In this document: positions 49,879-59,639 of the stretch, piece after piece
Numbering within the stretch: position 1 is the first letter of the stretch
Layout of the letters: every line of letters starts with the position of its first letter
Origin: Acidimicrobiales bacterium
GTDB lineage: Bacteria; Actinomycetota; Acidimicrobiia; Acidimicrobiales; Acidimicrobilacustridaceae
Length of the DNA: 64,000 bases
Direction: 5' to 3'
Assembly (NCBI GenBank): GCA_018401565.1
Contig: JAGYKS010000025.1
Span: 124,001 to 188,000, forward strand
The notes under the pieces: generated by a model
What the model saw: only the letters and a program-made list of their open reading frames with translations
What the model was told of the DNA's origin: nothing
The model's database searches: none
Made by a program: the position numbers and the translations under genes

Positions 49879-50532
49879 ATGACCGACCGAGGTTCGACCG
49901 CCAGCCCCGCCACTGCACCGCCGACCAATGGCAGCGGTGCCGTTCCCACCCCGCTTGAGATGCCGGTGGACCTCGATCGCATTGCCGCTGCGGTGCGCGA
50001 GATCCTGCTCGCCATCGGTGAAGACCCCGATCGTGACGGCCTGGTGCGCACTCCGGCCCGGGTGGCCAAGATGTACGCCGAGGTGTTCGCCGGCCTGCGA
50101 GAGGACGCCCAAAGTCACCTTCAGGTGATGTTCGAAGAAGGCCACGACGAGATGGTGATGGTTCGGGACATCACGTTTGCATCCATGTGTGAGCATCACC
50201 TGGTGCCGTTTTTGGGCAAGGCCCACGTGGCCTACATCCCCAACGTCGATGGTCGCATTACCGGTCTGTCCAAGTTGGCCCGGCTGGTGGATGCCTTTGC
50301 CCGGCGTCCACAGGTGCAGGAGCGCCTCACCACCCAGGTGGCCGACACGCTCGAGCAGATGTTGGCGCCCCAGGGCGTTCTGGTGGTCATCGAGGCCGAG
50401 CACCTGTGCATGACCATGCGTGGGGTGCGCAAGCCCGGGGCCACCACGGTCACCTCGTCGGTGCGTGGTTTGTTCCGCGAGAATGCCGCCACCCGGTCTG
50501 AGGCCATGCGTCTCATCACTGGCCGGGAGTAG
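49879..50532 (+). CDS. folE: GTP cyclohydrolase I
   Basis: First step of folate/pterin synthesis. 217 residues. [25 protein letters not shown], the zinc/catalytic [48 protein letters not shown] and [16 protein letters not shown] with the second Cys. GGAGG lies 7 bases before ATG 49879. Leads a co-directional run folE-folP-x-folB-folK. ftsH, normally found before folE in actinobacteria, is absent. Confidence 0.97.
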   Translation: MTDRGSTASPATAPPTNGSGAVPTPLEMPVDLDRIAAAVREILLAIGEDPDRDGLVRTPARVAKMYAEVFAGLREDAQSHLQVMFEEGHDEMVMVRDITFASMCEHHLVPFLGKAHVAYIPNVDGRITGLSKLARLVDAFARRPQVQERLTTQVADTLEQMLAPQGVLVVIEAEHLCMTMRGVRKPGATTVTSSVRGLFRENAATRSEAMRLITGRE

Positions 50533-50545
50533 CGCCCTGAACGGT

Positions 50546-51454
50546 GTGGGCGACCTGACGCACCCCGGAGGGCCGTGCGCGGTCATGGGGGTCCTCAACG
50601 TCACCCCCGATTCGTTCTCTGACGGTGGGTTGCACCTCGATCCCTCAGCCGCCCTCGACCGGGCCCGGGTCATGGTCGCCGAGGGTGCGGCGGTGATCGA
50701 TGTGGGCGGTGAGTCCACCCGACCGGGCGCCGAGCCGGTGGGGGTCGATGAGGAACGATCCAGGGTGGTGCCGGTGGTGGAGGCTCTGGTGGATGAGTTC
50801 GGCGACACCGTGAGGGTGTCGGTGGATACCCGCAACGCCTCGGTGGCGGCCGCCGCCGTGGCCGCGGGGGCGTCGCTGATCAACGACGTGTCGGCCACGC
50901 TGTGGGCGGTGGCTGCGGAGTTGGGGGTGGGGTGGGTTGCTATGCACGGCTGCACCGATCCGCGCACCATGCAGCTCGCACCGTCCTACGACGACGTTGT
51001 GGGCGAGGTGTGCGCCTTTCTCACCGACCGGGCAGCCCAGGCGGTGGCGGCCGGAGTCCCTGAGGTGTGGATCGACCCCGGAATCGGCTTTTCCAAGACC
51101 ATCACCCACAATCTGGACCTGCTGGCTCATCTGGATGTGCTGGTGGCCACCGGTCACCAGGTGCTGGTGGGAACGAGTCGAAAGAGCACCCTGGGAGCAC
51201 TGCTGGCCGCTGCCGACGGCGCCACGGCGCCAGTTCGCATCGACGACCGACTGGAAGCCTCGCTGGCGACGGCGGTGTGGGCCTTCGACCAGGGTGTTCA
51301 CATGGTCCGGGTGCACGACGTGGCCCCCACCGTTCAGGCGGCCAGGGTGGTCAAAGGCTGTCGTCGCCAGCTGAGCCCGACACCGTTGCGGTGGGCGCTC
51401 CCGACCGGGATGACCACATTTTGCGGCGGTCCTCTGCCACTAAATGTTGCATAA
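50546..51454 (+). CDS. folP: Dihydropteroate synthase
   Basis: Joins p-aminobenzoate to the pterin; sulfonamide target. 302 residues from GTG 50546, 13 bases after folE. CAVMGVLNVTPDSFSDGG, AAVIDVGGESTRPGAEPV, SVDTRNASVAAAAVAAGASLINDVSA, IDPGIGFSKTITHNLDLL and LVGTSRKSTLG, all the pterin and phosphate sites; ending RVHDVAPTVQAARV. The 35-residue C-terminal tail after that is not conserved. Confidence 0.96.
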   Translation: MGDLTHPGGPCAVMGVLNVTPDSFSDGGLHLDPSAALDRARVMVAEGAAVIDVGGESTRPGAEPVGVDEERSRVVPVVEALVDEFGDTVRVSVDTRNASVAAAAVAAGASLINDVSATLWAVAAELGVGWVAMHGCTDPRTMQLAPSYDDVVGEVCAFLTDRAAQAVAAGVPEVWIDPGIGFSKTITHNLDLLAHLDVLVATGHQVLVGTSRKSTLGALLAAADGATAPVRIDDRLEASLATAVWAFDQGVHMVRVHDVAPTVQAARVVKGCRRQLSPTPLRWALPTGMTTFCGGPLPLNVA

Positions 51455-51557
51455 TCCGGCTGCCGGACGTAGTGGAAAACAATGAAAAACAACGAGATAA
51501 CCTGAAAAGGCTCTGAATCGTGTCCCGCCGGACGCTCTGGCGTGGGAAGATAGGAGC

Positions 51558-52070
51558 GTGGCGACCAAAGGCAAGTGGCAGCAGGGCATCGTTCCCCGCA
51601 ACTTCTACTGGATCATCGGTGGACAGTTGGCAGTGTGCGAACGTCCCGGGGGTTATGGGACCAACCACCGTCGGGTGCGCCGCCAGGAGGAGATCGTGTG
51701 GATCCGTGAGCAGGGATTCACCTCGGTGATCTCGTTGATCACCGCACCGCACAACCTCCACAACTACGACGAGCTCGGTGTTCAGTGGACCCACTGGCCG
51801 TTCGGTCGAAACGACGACGTCTCCACGTTCCAGCAGGTTCACTTCCCAAAGCTGAGCGCCATGATCAGCAGCGGGGCACAGCTGCTGGTGCACCAGGAAG
51901 AGCTCGGCGACAACGTGTGCGGCCTCATGGGTGCGTACCTGTTGTGGTCCGACATGGTTGACAGTGGACCGCATGCCGTCACCATCGTGGAGCGCATGGT
52001 GCATCGGCAGTTGGGGCCGGTGGGACGCGAGATGGTGGCCATCGCCGCCGATTTGAAGGCAAAGGCCTGA
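51558..52070 (+). CDS. Dual-specificity-phosphatase-like protein without catalytic Cys
   Basis: 170 residues between folP and folB. The fold resembles the DSP/PTP superfamily: RRQEEIVWIREQGFTSVISL, GVQWTHWPFG, and at the P-loop position AQLLVHQEELGDNVCGLMGAYLLW. Active enzymes have HCxxGxxR there; the Cys and Arg are missing (HQEELGDN), so a pseudophosphatase or a binding protein is likely. GTG start at 51558, closely preceded by AGGAG; folB overlaps its stop (TGATG). A folate-related role is suggested by context only. Confidence 0.65.
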   Translation: MATKGKWQQGIVPRNFYWIIGGQLAVCERPGGYGTNHRRVRRQEEIVWIREQGFTSVISLITAPHNLHNYDELGVQWTHWPFGRNDDVSTFQQVHFPKLSAMISSGAQLLVHQEELGDNVCGLMGAYLLWSDMVDSGPHAVTIVERMVHRQLGPVGREMVAIAADLKAKA

Positions 52071-52477
52071 TGCCGGCATCGGGCGGGGGTGTGCCGACCG
52101 ACCTGCCCGGTGGAACACCAGGCGATGTCATCGAGGTCCGTGGACTGCGGGCTGCCGGCATCTGTGGTGTCCTGCCCGAAGAGCAGCAGCGGGCCCAGCC
52201 CCTGATGGTGGATCTGGACCTTTACGCCGACCTGACCGAGGCCGGAGCCAGCGACGATCTTGCCCACACGGCCAACTACGGGTCGGTGGCCGAGCGGGTG
52301 CACCGGCTGATCACCACCGGACGCTTCGCCTTGCTGGAACGGCTGGCCACCTGCATCGCCGATGAGTGCCTGCTGGACCAGCGAGTGACTGCGGTGACGG
52401 TTTCGGTGCGCAAGCTGCGCCCCCCGGTTCCCGAGCTCGTCGACACCACCGGCGTGCGCATCACCCGTCACCGATGA
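52070..52477 (+). CDS. folB: Dihydroneopterin aldolase
   Basis: Cleaves dihydroneopterin to hydroxymethyl-dihydropterin. 135 residues. IEVRGLRAAGICGVLPEEQQRAQP (with the aldolase Glu), VDLDLYADLTEAGASDDLAHTANYGSVAERVH and, near the end, VTAVTVSVRKLRPPVPELVD. The first 20 residues (PASGGGVPTDLPGG) are non-conserved. Starts on the previous gene's stop and overlaps folK by 4 bases. Confidence 0.94.
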   Translation: MPASGGGVPTDLPGGTPGDVIEVRGLRAAGICGVLPEEQQRAQPLMVDLDLYADLTEAGASDDLAHTANYGSVAERVHRLITTGRFALLERLATCIADECLLDQRVTAVTVSVRKLRPPVPELVDTTGVRITRHR

Positions 52478-52938
52478 GGGCACTGCTGGGGCTGGGCTCC
52501 AACCTCGGAGACCGCCGTCAGCTGCTGGCCGAGGCGGTTCGCTCGTTGTCTGGGGTGACGGCGGTGTCACCGTTGTACGAGACCGACCCGGTGGGTGGCC
52601 CCGATGGTCAGGGGCCGTACCTCAACCTCGTGGTGGTGATCGACACCGACCTCGAACCCCAGCAGTTGCTGGGGGTGTGCCATCGTCTCGAGGCGGCTGC
52701 CGACCGGGTGCGCGCCGAGCGCTGGGGTCCCAGGACGCTCGACGTCGACATCTTGTGGATGGAAGGTCACGAGGTTGACGAGCCCGACCTGCAGATCCCC
52801 CATCCCCGCATGACCTCCCGCCGCTTCGTCATGGCTCCTTTGGCCGACGTCGCCCCCGACCTCGCACTTCCGGGGTGGCAGACGCAGGCCGATGGCGAGG
52901 TCCGCATGGTGGGCGGACTGTTCGACCCCGACACCTGA
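52474..52938 (+). CDS. folK: HPPK (hydroxymethyldihydropterin pyrophosphokinase)
   Basis: 154 residues. MRALLGLGSNLGDRRQLL (nucleotide-binding start), AVSPLYETDPVGGPDGQGPYLN, RWGPRTLDVDILWMEG and IPHPRMTSRRFVMAPLADVAPD with the HP and RFVMAPL motifs. Transfers pyrophosphate from ATP to the pterin before DHPS. ATG 52474 overlaps folB. Followed by an 18-bp direct repeat. Confidence 0.96.
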   Translation: MRALLGLGSNLGDRRQLLAEAVRSLSGVTAVSPLYETDPVGGPDGQGPYLNLVVVIDTDLEPQQLLGVCHRLEAAADRVRAERWGPRTLDVDILWMEGHEVDEPDLQIPHPRMTSRRFVMAPLADVAPDLALPGWQTQADGEVRMVGGLFDPDT

Positions 52939-52943
52939 ACGCC

Positions 52944-52979
52944 CACCTGGACACGTACGGCCATCTGGACACGTACGGT
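52944..52979. repeat. 18-bp duplication after folK stop
   Basis: CAYCTGGACACGTACGGY at 52944-52961 and 52962-52979, six bases past the folK stop. The unit contains the palindrome ACGT/GTAC. Confidence 0.85.
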
Positions 52980-53082
52980 CACCTTGTGGCCGCCTGTCCG
53001 AACGCCCCGATCGTTGTCGCCGGCGCTGCGGCGGACGGTCGCTCTGGGTCGGTTTGGTGCGCAGGCCTGCGACAATGGCCCC

Positions 53083-53989
53083 ATGGAATCCGCCCACGAC
53101 CCAGCTGGCCCCGAGGTGAGCAGACCCGTCGCATCTGGCGTCGACGCCGCCGGCGGTGCTGCGTACCACGGCGTGGGCACCACTGGGGCGGTGCCCCGGC
53201 TGGTGGTGATCGGTGCGGGGCGAGCCGGTGGTGCGCTGTCGCTGGCGCTTCGCAACGCAGGGTGGGATGTGCCCGCACCGGTGCGGCGCGGTGACGATCT
53301 GGCCACATCGGTGGCCGACGCCGACGTGGTGGTGATCGCCACGCCCGACGACGTCGTGGCCGAGGTGTCCGCATCCCTGGTCGGATTGACCGACGGTGTG
53401 GTGGTCCATCTGTCGGGGAGTCTGGGTCGAGACGTGCTCGACGGCCACCTCCGCAACGGGTGTGTGCATCCGCTGGTGTCGCTCCCTTCGCCCGAGGTGG
53501 GTGCCCGGCGTCTGACCGGTGCGTGGTTTGCGGTAGCCGGTGACCCGGTCACCGTGGACATCGTCGACGCCCTTGGGGGTCGGCACGTGACGGTGGCCGA
53601 TGCCGATCGGGCCTCGTACCATGCCGCCGCCTGCATCGCCGCCAACCACCTGGTGGCCCTGTTGGCTCAGGTGGAGCGGGTTGCCGCCACCGCCGGGGTG
53701 CCGCTGGACACCTACATGGATCTGGTGCGCACCACCGTGGACAACGTGGCCGAGCTGGGGTGCGCACCTGCCCTTACTGGTCCCGCTGCCCGCGGCGACG
53801 CCGCCACCATCGCCCGCCACCGGGCTGCGTTGGCTCCCGACGAACTCGAGGCCTACGACGCCATGATGCGATCGGCCCAACGCCTCGCCGGGCGACCCGA
53901 GAGCGATCCGCCGCAAACGCGATGCCGTCCGGCAGAGCGACCCGCCGCAAAACCAGCCGCCGCAAGCCCAGCCGCCCAGCCCCTCGTGA
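53083..53989 (+). CDS. DUF2520 Rossmann-fold protein (KARI-like)
   Basis: About 300 residues. RLVVIGAGRAGGALSLALRNAGWDV (dinucleotide-binding loop), VVVIATPDDVVAEVSASL, VVVHLSGSLGRDVLD, PLVSLP and HAAACIAANHLVALLAQVE, then TGPAARGDAATIARHRAAL. DUF2520 proteins resemble pyrroline carboxylate reductase and ketopantoate reductase and often sit beside panC/panD, as here; in the Acidimicrobiia-like context a pantothenate role is plausible but unproven. Start ATG 53083 lies 6 bases after GACAAT. As read it runs into the antiporter; one base removed in 53867-53940 ends it with TGA at 53987-53989. Confidence 0.8.
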
Positions 53990-55440
53990 CCGAGCTCAAC
54001 ACGGCCCTGGCCCTGGGTGGGGCGTTGCTATTGCTCGGTGTGGTGGCCAGCAAGGCAGCGGTTCGCCTCGGTGTGCCTGCACTGCTGCTGTTTTTGGGTG
54101 TCGGGGTGTTGGCCGGGGTGGACGGGCCCGGAGGCATCGCTTTTGACAACGTGTCCCTGGCCCGCAATGTGGGTGTCGTCGCCCTTGCCTTCATCCTGTT
54201 TTCCGGTGGTCTCGACACCCAGTGGCGCAACGCCCGCACGGTCCTGGTGCCGGGGGCGATGCTGGCCACGGTGGGTGTGGTGGTCACGGCAACGGTGGTT
54301 GGCGTGGCGGCGGCGGTGGTGCTCGACCTTCCGTGGGCCACCGGGTTGCTGCTGGGAGCCGTGGTGTCATCGACCGACGCCGCCGCTGTGTTTTCCATCC
54401 TGCGGTCGCAGTCTGTGGGTCTGCGGCCTCGGGTTCGTGACCTGCTGGAACTCGAATCGGGATCCAACGACCCGATGGCGGCGTTCCTCACCATCGCCCT
54501 GATCGATTTCGCCCTTGGTGACGTGTCGGCCGTGGGGTTGGTGCCGTTGTTCTTCCTGCAGATGGGTGTGGGTGCCGCCGTCGGATTCGGGGTGGCCCGG
54601 ATCGCCGTGGAGGCCGTGAACCGGCTTCGTCTGGAGTACGAGGGTCTCTACCCGGTGGTGACCCTGGCGCTGGTGGGAGTGGTCTACGGCGCCACCGCGC
54701 TGCTGGGCGGCAGCGGGTTTTTGGCCGTGTACGTCGCCGGGCTGGTGCTGGGCAACAGCCACGTTGTGCACCGCCGCAGCCTCGGCCGCTTCCACGACGC
54801 CATTGCATGGCTGGCCCAGATCGCCATGTTCCTGGTGTTGGGATTGCTGGTGACCCCGTCAGAGGTGGTCAAGGTGGCACTGCCGGCCCTTGCGGTGTCG
54901 GCCGTGTTGATCTTCGTCGCCCGTCCGCTGGCCGTGGCCATCAGCCTGCTGCCCACCCGCTCGCCAGCTCGCGAAACGGCGATGGTGGGGTGGGTGGGCC
55001 TGCGCGGGGCCGTGCCGATCATCCTGGCCACCTTCCCGCTCGAAGCTGGTGTGGACGGGGCCGACATCGTGTTCAACGTGGTGTTCTTTGTGGTGTTGGT
55101 ATCGGTGCTTGTCCAGGGGACGACCATCCCGCTGGTGGCCAGGTGGCTGGGGGTCACCGGTCCGGTGCCCACGGCTCCGGCCTACCCCATCGAGTCGGTG
55201 GCCCATCCCCAGGTCGGCGCCGCGCTGCACGAGGTCAACGTGCCCGCTGGTTCATCGGTGCATCACTGCCGGGTGTTCGAACTGGGCCTCCCCGCCGATG
55301 TGCTCATCGTGCTGATCGACCGCGAGGGGGAGGTGATCGTGCCCCGGGGTGAAACGCAGGTGCACGACGGCGACCGGCTCATGGTCCTTGCCGACCTCGA
55401 CGACCTGGCGTTGGTGCGTCAGCGCATTGCCGGAGATTGA
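53986..55440 (+). CDS. CPA1/NhaP2-type cation:proton antiporter with RCK-C domain
   Basis: 484 residues from GTG 53986 that would overlap the upstream TGA (GTGA). About 12 TM segments; VVSSTDAAAVFSILRSQ and LLELESGSNDPMAAFL, the NhaP2-type ion-site signatures (Asp-Asp region), VGLRGAVPIILATFPL; then a C-terminal TrkA-C (RCK-C) domain (EVNVPAGSSVHHCRVFELGLP). K+/H+ or Na+/H+ exchange. The substrate is not predicted. In the sequence as read it is fused to the DUF2520 gene. Confidence 0.92.
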   Translation: MTELNTALALGGALLLLGVVASKAAVRLGVPALLLFLGVGVLAGVDGPGGIAFDNVSLARNVGVVALAFILFSGGLDTQWRNARTVLVPGAMLATVGVVVTATVVGVAAAVVLDLPWATGLLLGAVVSSTDAAAVFSILRSQSVGLRPRVRDLLELESGSNDPMAAFLTIALIDFALGDVSAVGLVPLFFLQMGVGAAVGFGVARIAVEAVNRLRLEYEGLYPVVTLALVGVVYGATALLGGSGFLAVYVAGLVLGNSHVVHRRSLGRFHDAIAWLAQIAMFLVLGLLVTPSEVVKVALPALAVSAVLIFVARPLAVAISLLPTRSPARETAMVGWVGLRGAVPIILATFPLEAGVDGADIVFNVVFFVVLVSVLVQGTTIPLVARWLGVTGPVPTAPAYPIESVAHPQVGAALHEVNVPAGSSVHHCRVFELGLPADVLIVLIDREGEVIVPRGETQVHDGDRLMVLADLDDLALVRQRIAGD

Positions 55441-55510
55441 GCGCGCCCCGAGCCGGACGCACCGGGAGGCTCGTTGTGCGTGACACCTGCGGTCGTGGCA
55501 GTGTGCGGCC

Positions 55511-56374
55511 ATGCAGGTGTTCGACAGCATCAACACGTTTCGCACTGATCTCGACGCCGGACGCGCCGGCGGCGCCTCGGTGGGTTTCGTCCCCACCATG
55601 GGTTACCTCCACGCCGGTCACATCACCCTGGTGCAGCGAGCGGCGGCTGAGTGCGACATCGTGGTCGTCAGCATCTTCGTGAACCCCCTGCAGTTCGCCG
55701 CCAACGAGGACCTTGCCTCCTACCCCCGTGACCTCGACCGGGATCTGGAGCTGGTGGCCGGGGCCGGTGCCACCCATGTGTTCGCCCCGTCGGTGTCGGA
55801 GATGTACCCCACCGAGGTGCTCACCACGGTGCGTGTGGCCGAGCTGTCTGATCCCATGGAAGGTGCTGCCCGCCCGACCCACTTCGCCGGCGTGGCCACC
55901 GTGGTGGCAAAGCTGTTTTCCGTGGTTGGCCCCTGTCGGGCCTACTTCGGCGAAAAGGACTTCCAGCAGCTGGCTGTGGTGCGGCGCATGGCTGCCGACC
56001 TGTCGATGCCCGTCGAGGTGGTGGGATGTCCCACCGTGCGCGAGCCCGATGGTCTGGCCATGTCCAGCCGCAACGTCTACCTCGACGGCGACCAACGTCT
56101 GGCAGCACTGGTGATCCATCGGGCCCTGCAGGCCGGTGCCGCCGCCATCGTGGCCGGCGAGCGCTCCGGTACCCAGGTGCGCAACCTCATGGCCGGCATC
56201 ATCAGTGCCGAACCCACCGCCGTTCTCGACTACGTGGAGGTCGCCGATCCCGACACCCTGGCACCCGTCGATGACCTCGCTGCCGGGCAGGAGCTCCGCC
56301 TGCTGGCAGCGGCCCAGGTGGGCCGGCCCCGACTGCTCGACAACATTGGGGTGACGGTTCCTTCGGAGTCGTAA
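55511..56374 (+). CDS. panC: Pantothenate synthetase
   Basis: Condenses pantoate with beta-alanine in vitamin B5 synthesis. 287 residues. [21 protein letters not shown] (HxGH ATP site), [71 protein letters not shown] (KMSKS-like) are typical. ATG 55511. Followed by panD, its beta-alanine supplier, after a 127-base gap. Confidence 0.97.
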   Translation: MQVFDSINTFRTDLDAGRAGGASVGFVPTMGYLHAGHITLVQRAAAECDIVVVSIFVNPLQFAANEDLASYPRDLDRDLELVAGAGATHVFAPSVSEMYPTEVLTTVRVAELSDPMEGAARPTHFAGVATVVAKLFSVVGPCRAYFGEKDFQQLAVVRRMAADLSMPVEVVGCPTVREPDGLAMSSRNVYLDGDQRLAALVIHRALQAGAAAIVAGERSGTQVRNLMAGIISAEPTAVLDYVEVADPDTLAPVDDLAAGQELRLLAAAQVGRPRLLDNIGVTVPSES

Positions 56375-56501
56375 CCGCGGCCGCCGCCTGCGGGGTCGGT
56401 TACCGGTGGGTCACTTGCCTCCGGGGCATTGCGCACTGGTAGCGTGGGCATTGTTCCAACCGGATGGTGACCCAATCGGGCACCAAGCCCCAGGAGACCC
56501 A

Positions 56502-56966
56502 ATGCGCCGTCGGATGATGAAGTCGAAGATCCACCGAGCTGTGGTGACCGACGCCAATCTGCACTACATCGGATCGGTCACCATCGACACCGAGTTGTTG
56601 AAGGCGGCCGACATCATGGAGTGGGAGCAGGTCACCATCGTCGACATCGACAACGGTGCCCGGTTTGAGACCTACGCCATTCCCGGCGGTCCCGGCGACA
56701 TGTGCCTCAATGGTGCCGCCGCCCGTCTGGTGCAGCCCGGCGACAGGATCATCGTGATCACCTACGCCGACTTCGAGTCCAGCGAGCTCGAGGGCTACGA
56801 ACCCACCGTGGTGCATGTGGACACGTCCAACCGTGCCGTCGACGAGGCCACCGCCCGTCGGCTGGCCCAGCGTGCGGGAGCAGAACCCCTTCGCTACGTC
56901 GAAATCGAAGCCGAGGTGGGCCGTCACATGGCTGGCCTCGACGCCGAACTCGACGGTCTGGGCTGA
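56502..56966 (+). CDS. panD: Aspartate 1-decarboxylase
   Basis: Makes beta-alanine for pantothenate. 154 residues. Self-cleaving pyruvoyl enzyme: the site is Gly24-Ser25 in [12 protein letters not shown]. Also [17 protein letters not shown] at the N-terminus, [21 protein letters not shown] and [16 protein letters not shown] 56502 with AGGAG 5 bases before. The C-terminus after [12 protein letters not shown] is a variable extension, about 30 residues longer than in E. coli. Confidence 0.96.
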   Translation: MRRRMMKSKIHRAVVTDANLHYIGSVTIDTELLKAADIMEWEQVTIVDIDNGARFETYAIPGGPGDMCLNGAAARLVQPGDRIIVITYADFESSELEGYEPTVVHVDTSNRAVDEATARRLAQRAGAEPLRYVEIEAEVGRHMAGLDAELDGLG

Positions 56967-57017
56967 CCCGGTCCCGGTATCGCGGCCCCGCAGATCACCA
57001 TCGACCACGCTGACCCC

Positions 57018-58665
57018 ATGCTCGACCTGCTGGTCCTGGGCAGTGGTATCGCCGGGCTTTCAGCTGCGTTGCGTGCTGCCGGTGACCACCGTCTGTCGGT
57101 CGGCCTGCTGACCAAGGGTGGGCTGCCCGACGCCGCCACGCGTTGGGCCCAGGGAGGCGTGGCTGCGGTGTTGGGCGGCGCCGACGACTCCACCGACCTT
57201 CACCTGGCCGACACGCTGGCCGTGGGTGTGGGCCTGTGTGATCCCGACGCCGTGCGGGTGATGGTTGACGAGGGTCCTGACCGGGTGAGTGAACTCGTGG
57301 ACCTGGGCGCCCGCTTCGACCGTGACCCCGACGGTCAGCTGTCGTTGGGGCGTGAGGGTGGCCATTCGGTGTCGAGGGTGGTGCACGCTGGCGGTGCCGC
57401 CACTGGTGCCGAGATCGAGCGGGTGCTGGTTGCCGCCGTGCGCCGCACGGCCACGGTGATCCATGAACATGCCTTCGCCATGGACCTGGTGGTTGACGAC
57501 GGCCGATGCACCGGTGTGGTGGCGCTGCTGTCCGACGGGTCGGTGACCACGGTGAGGGCCCGAAACGTGCTGTTGGCCACCGGCGGCGCCGGCCAGTTGT
57601 TCGCCGTGACCACCAATCCGCTGGAGGCGACCGGCGACGGCATCGCCATGGCACTTCGAGCCGGGGTGGCCACCGCCGACCTCGAGTTCGTGCAGTTCCA
57701 TCCCACTGCGTTGCACATCGACCGGTCGCCGAGGCCACTGCTGTCTGAGGCCATGCGCGGTGATGGCGCCATCCTGCGAGACACCGACGGTGAGCGGTTC
57801 GTCGATGAGATGGAACCCCGTGACGTGGTGAGCCGGGCCATGACCCGCCGCATGCTCGACCAGCAGGTGGATCACCTGTGGCTGGATGCCACCGCCATGC
57901 ACGACGTGGCCGGCAGCTACCCCAGCATCACGGCGGTGCTGGCCGGGGCTGGCCTGGACCCGGCCACCGACTGGTTGCCGGTGGCCCCAGCTGCCCACTA
58001 CCTGTGTGGTGGCGCGGTGACCGATCTCGACGGCGCCACCACCCTGCCCGGATTGTGGGCAGCCGGTGAGGTTGCCTGCAGCGGGGTGCACGGGGCCAAC
58101 CGGCTGGCCTCCCAACTCATTGCTCGAGGGTCTGGTGTTCGGGTCGCGGGCTGCAGCGGCGGTGGCTGCCGGGCGATTCGGTGCGTCACCGTCCGGTGCC
58201 ATGGCCGCCGTCGTGGGCGGTGCAACCCCCGCAGCGACCCGGCCGTCGGGCGGTGGCGATCTGGACCACATCGCACCCGGTGCCCGAATGATCGATCTGG
58301 ACGTGGTGGGCGATGTGGGGGCGTCGGGTTGTGACCCGGCCGGAGCCGTCGAGTTGCGACGGCTGATGACCAGCGGCGCCGGACTGCTCCGCAATCGCGC
58401 CTCCCTCACCGACGTTGCTGCTGCCGTGCACGACCTGTCCACACGGCGCGGTGACGGCTCGGTGGACGCCCTGGAAACCGCCAACCTGATCGCTGTGGCT
58501 GCGGCGTCGGTGGCAGCGGCGCTCGAGCGCACCGAGAGTCGCGGAGTGCACACCCGCACCGACTGTCCCGACACCGATCCAGACCAGCGGTGTCGGATCG
58601 TGGGTCGCCCTCGGGTCGCGGTTCCCGGGTCGTTCGACGCCGCCGGATCGACTGGGGCAGGCTGA
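57018..58665 (+). CDS. nadB: L-aspartate oxidase (frame break)
   Basis: First step of de novo NAD synthesis, aspartate to iminoaspartate. FAD site LLVLGSGIAGLSAALRAA, GGLPDAATRWAQGGVAAVL, HEHAFAMDLV, NVLLATGGAGQLFAVTTNP, FVQFHPTALHIDRSPRPL, AHYLCGGAVTDLDGATTLPGLWAAGEVACSGVHGANRLAS. An extra C at about 58111-58113 breaks the frame; afterwards SLLEGLVFGSRAAAAV and a helical C-terminus follow. About 549 residues. The quinolinate synthase gene nadA is not adjacent. nadC follows 4 bases later. Confidence 0.95.
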
Positions 58666-58669
58666 CGTC

Positions 58670-59542
58670 GTGGTCGACTGCACCCCCCCAACCGACGCCG
58701 TGGACGCTGCCGTGCGCCGAGCCCTGACCGAGGACCTCACCCCGTTGGGTGACATCACCTCGGCGCTGCTGGATCCTCAGTTGGTGACCGTGGCCCGGTT
58801 CGTGGCCCGCGACCCGGGGGTGTTGGCGGGGTCAGCCTGCGCCCGGCGCACCTTCGAACTGGTCGACGGCGACGTCACCATGCAGTGGCATCGTGACGAC
58901 GGAGACGTGCTGGCGCCCGGTGACGTCATTGCCGAGGTGCGCGGGTCGTTGCGCTCGATCCTGACCGCCGAGCGCACCGCCCTGAACTTCATGTCGCACC
59001 TGTCGGGCGTGGCCACCCTCACCCGGCGGTTTGCCGACGCCGCCGCCGCGGGCGGCCCGACGCGCATCTGGGACACCCGCAAGACCATCCCGGGCCTGCG
59101 GGCACTCGAAAAGGCAGCCGTGCGGGCCGGTGGCGGAGTGAACCACCGAGGCAACCTCTCGGACTGGGTCATGGTCAAGGACAACCATCTGCTCGGCGCC
59201 CCCATCACCGACCTGGTGACGCGCGCCCGGGCGGCCTGGCCGGGGCGCACCGTGCATGTGGAGTGCGACACCATCACCCAGGTGGGCGAGGCGGTGGATG
59301 CCGGAGCTGACGCACTGCTGCTCGACAACATGGACCCGTCGATGGTGGCGCAGTGTGTGGCTCTGGTGGCCGACCGCTGTGGCGACGGGCGTCGGCCGCT
59401 GGTGGAGGCCTCGGGAGGCATCACGCTCGACAATGTGGCCAGCTATGCCGCCGCCGGGGTGGATTGCATCTCGGTGGGGGCGATCACCAACGCTGCCGGT
59501 GTGCTCGACATCGGCCTCGACATCGCAGCCCCTGCGCCCTGA
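58670..59542 (+). CDS. nadC: Nicotinate-nucleotide pyrophosphorylase (quinolinate PRTase)
   Basis: Converts quinolinate and PRPP to NaMN. 290 residues. VRRALTEDLTPLGDITSALL, LNFMSHLSGVATLTRRF, IWDTRKTIPGLRALEKAAVRAGGGVNHRGNLSDWVMVKDNHL, VECDTITQVGEAVDAGADALLLDNMDP and LVEASGGITLDNV. GTG 58670, 4 bases after nadB, so an operon. The tail ends APAP before a repeat-rich spacer. Confidence 0.97.
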   Translation: MVDCTPPTDAVDAAVRRALTEDLTPLGDITSALLDPQLVTVARFVARDPGVLAGSACARRTFELVDGDVTMQWHRDDGDVLAPGDVIAEVRGSLRSILTAERTALNFMSHLSGVATLTRRFADAAAAGGPTRIWDTRKTIPGLRALEKAAVRAGGGVNHRGNLSDWVMVKDNHLLGAPITDLVTRARAAWPGRTVHVECDTITQVGEAVDAGADALLLDNMDPSMVAQCVALVADRCGDGRRPLVEASGGITLDNVASYAAAGVDCISVGAITNAAGVLDIGLDIAAPAP

Positions 59543-59544
59543 CC

Positions 59545-59608
59545 CGCCGCCCACCAAAGACGCCGCCCACAACAGACGCCGCCCACCAAAGACACCGCCT
59601 ACAAGAGA
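59545..59608. repeat. 16-bp tandem repeat x4 between nadC and coaX
   Basis: Units CGCCGCCCACCAAAGA (59545), CGCCGCCCACAACAGA (59561), CGCCGCCCACCAAAGA (59577) and CACCGCCTACAAGAGA (59593). Copies 1 and 3 are identical. The array starts 3 bases after the nadC stop. Confidence 0.97.
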
Positions 59609-59639
59609 CCAAACGTACCGACGACCAGCGGGGACCACC

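Noticed and set aside
52567..53916. 449-codon minus frame opposite folK and DUF2520
   Set aside because: Antisense to two clear genes; Arg/His/Gly composition only.
57060..58691. 543-codon frame opposite nadB
   Set aside because: Antisense shadow of nadB without motifs.
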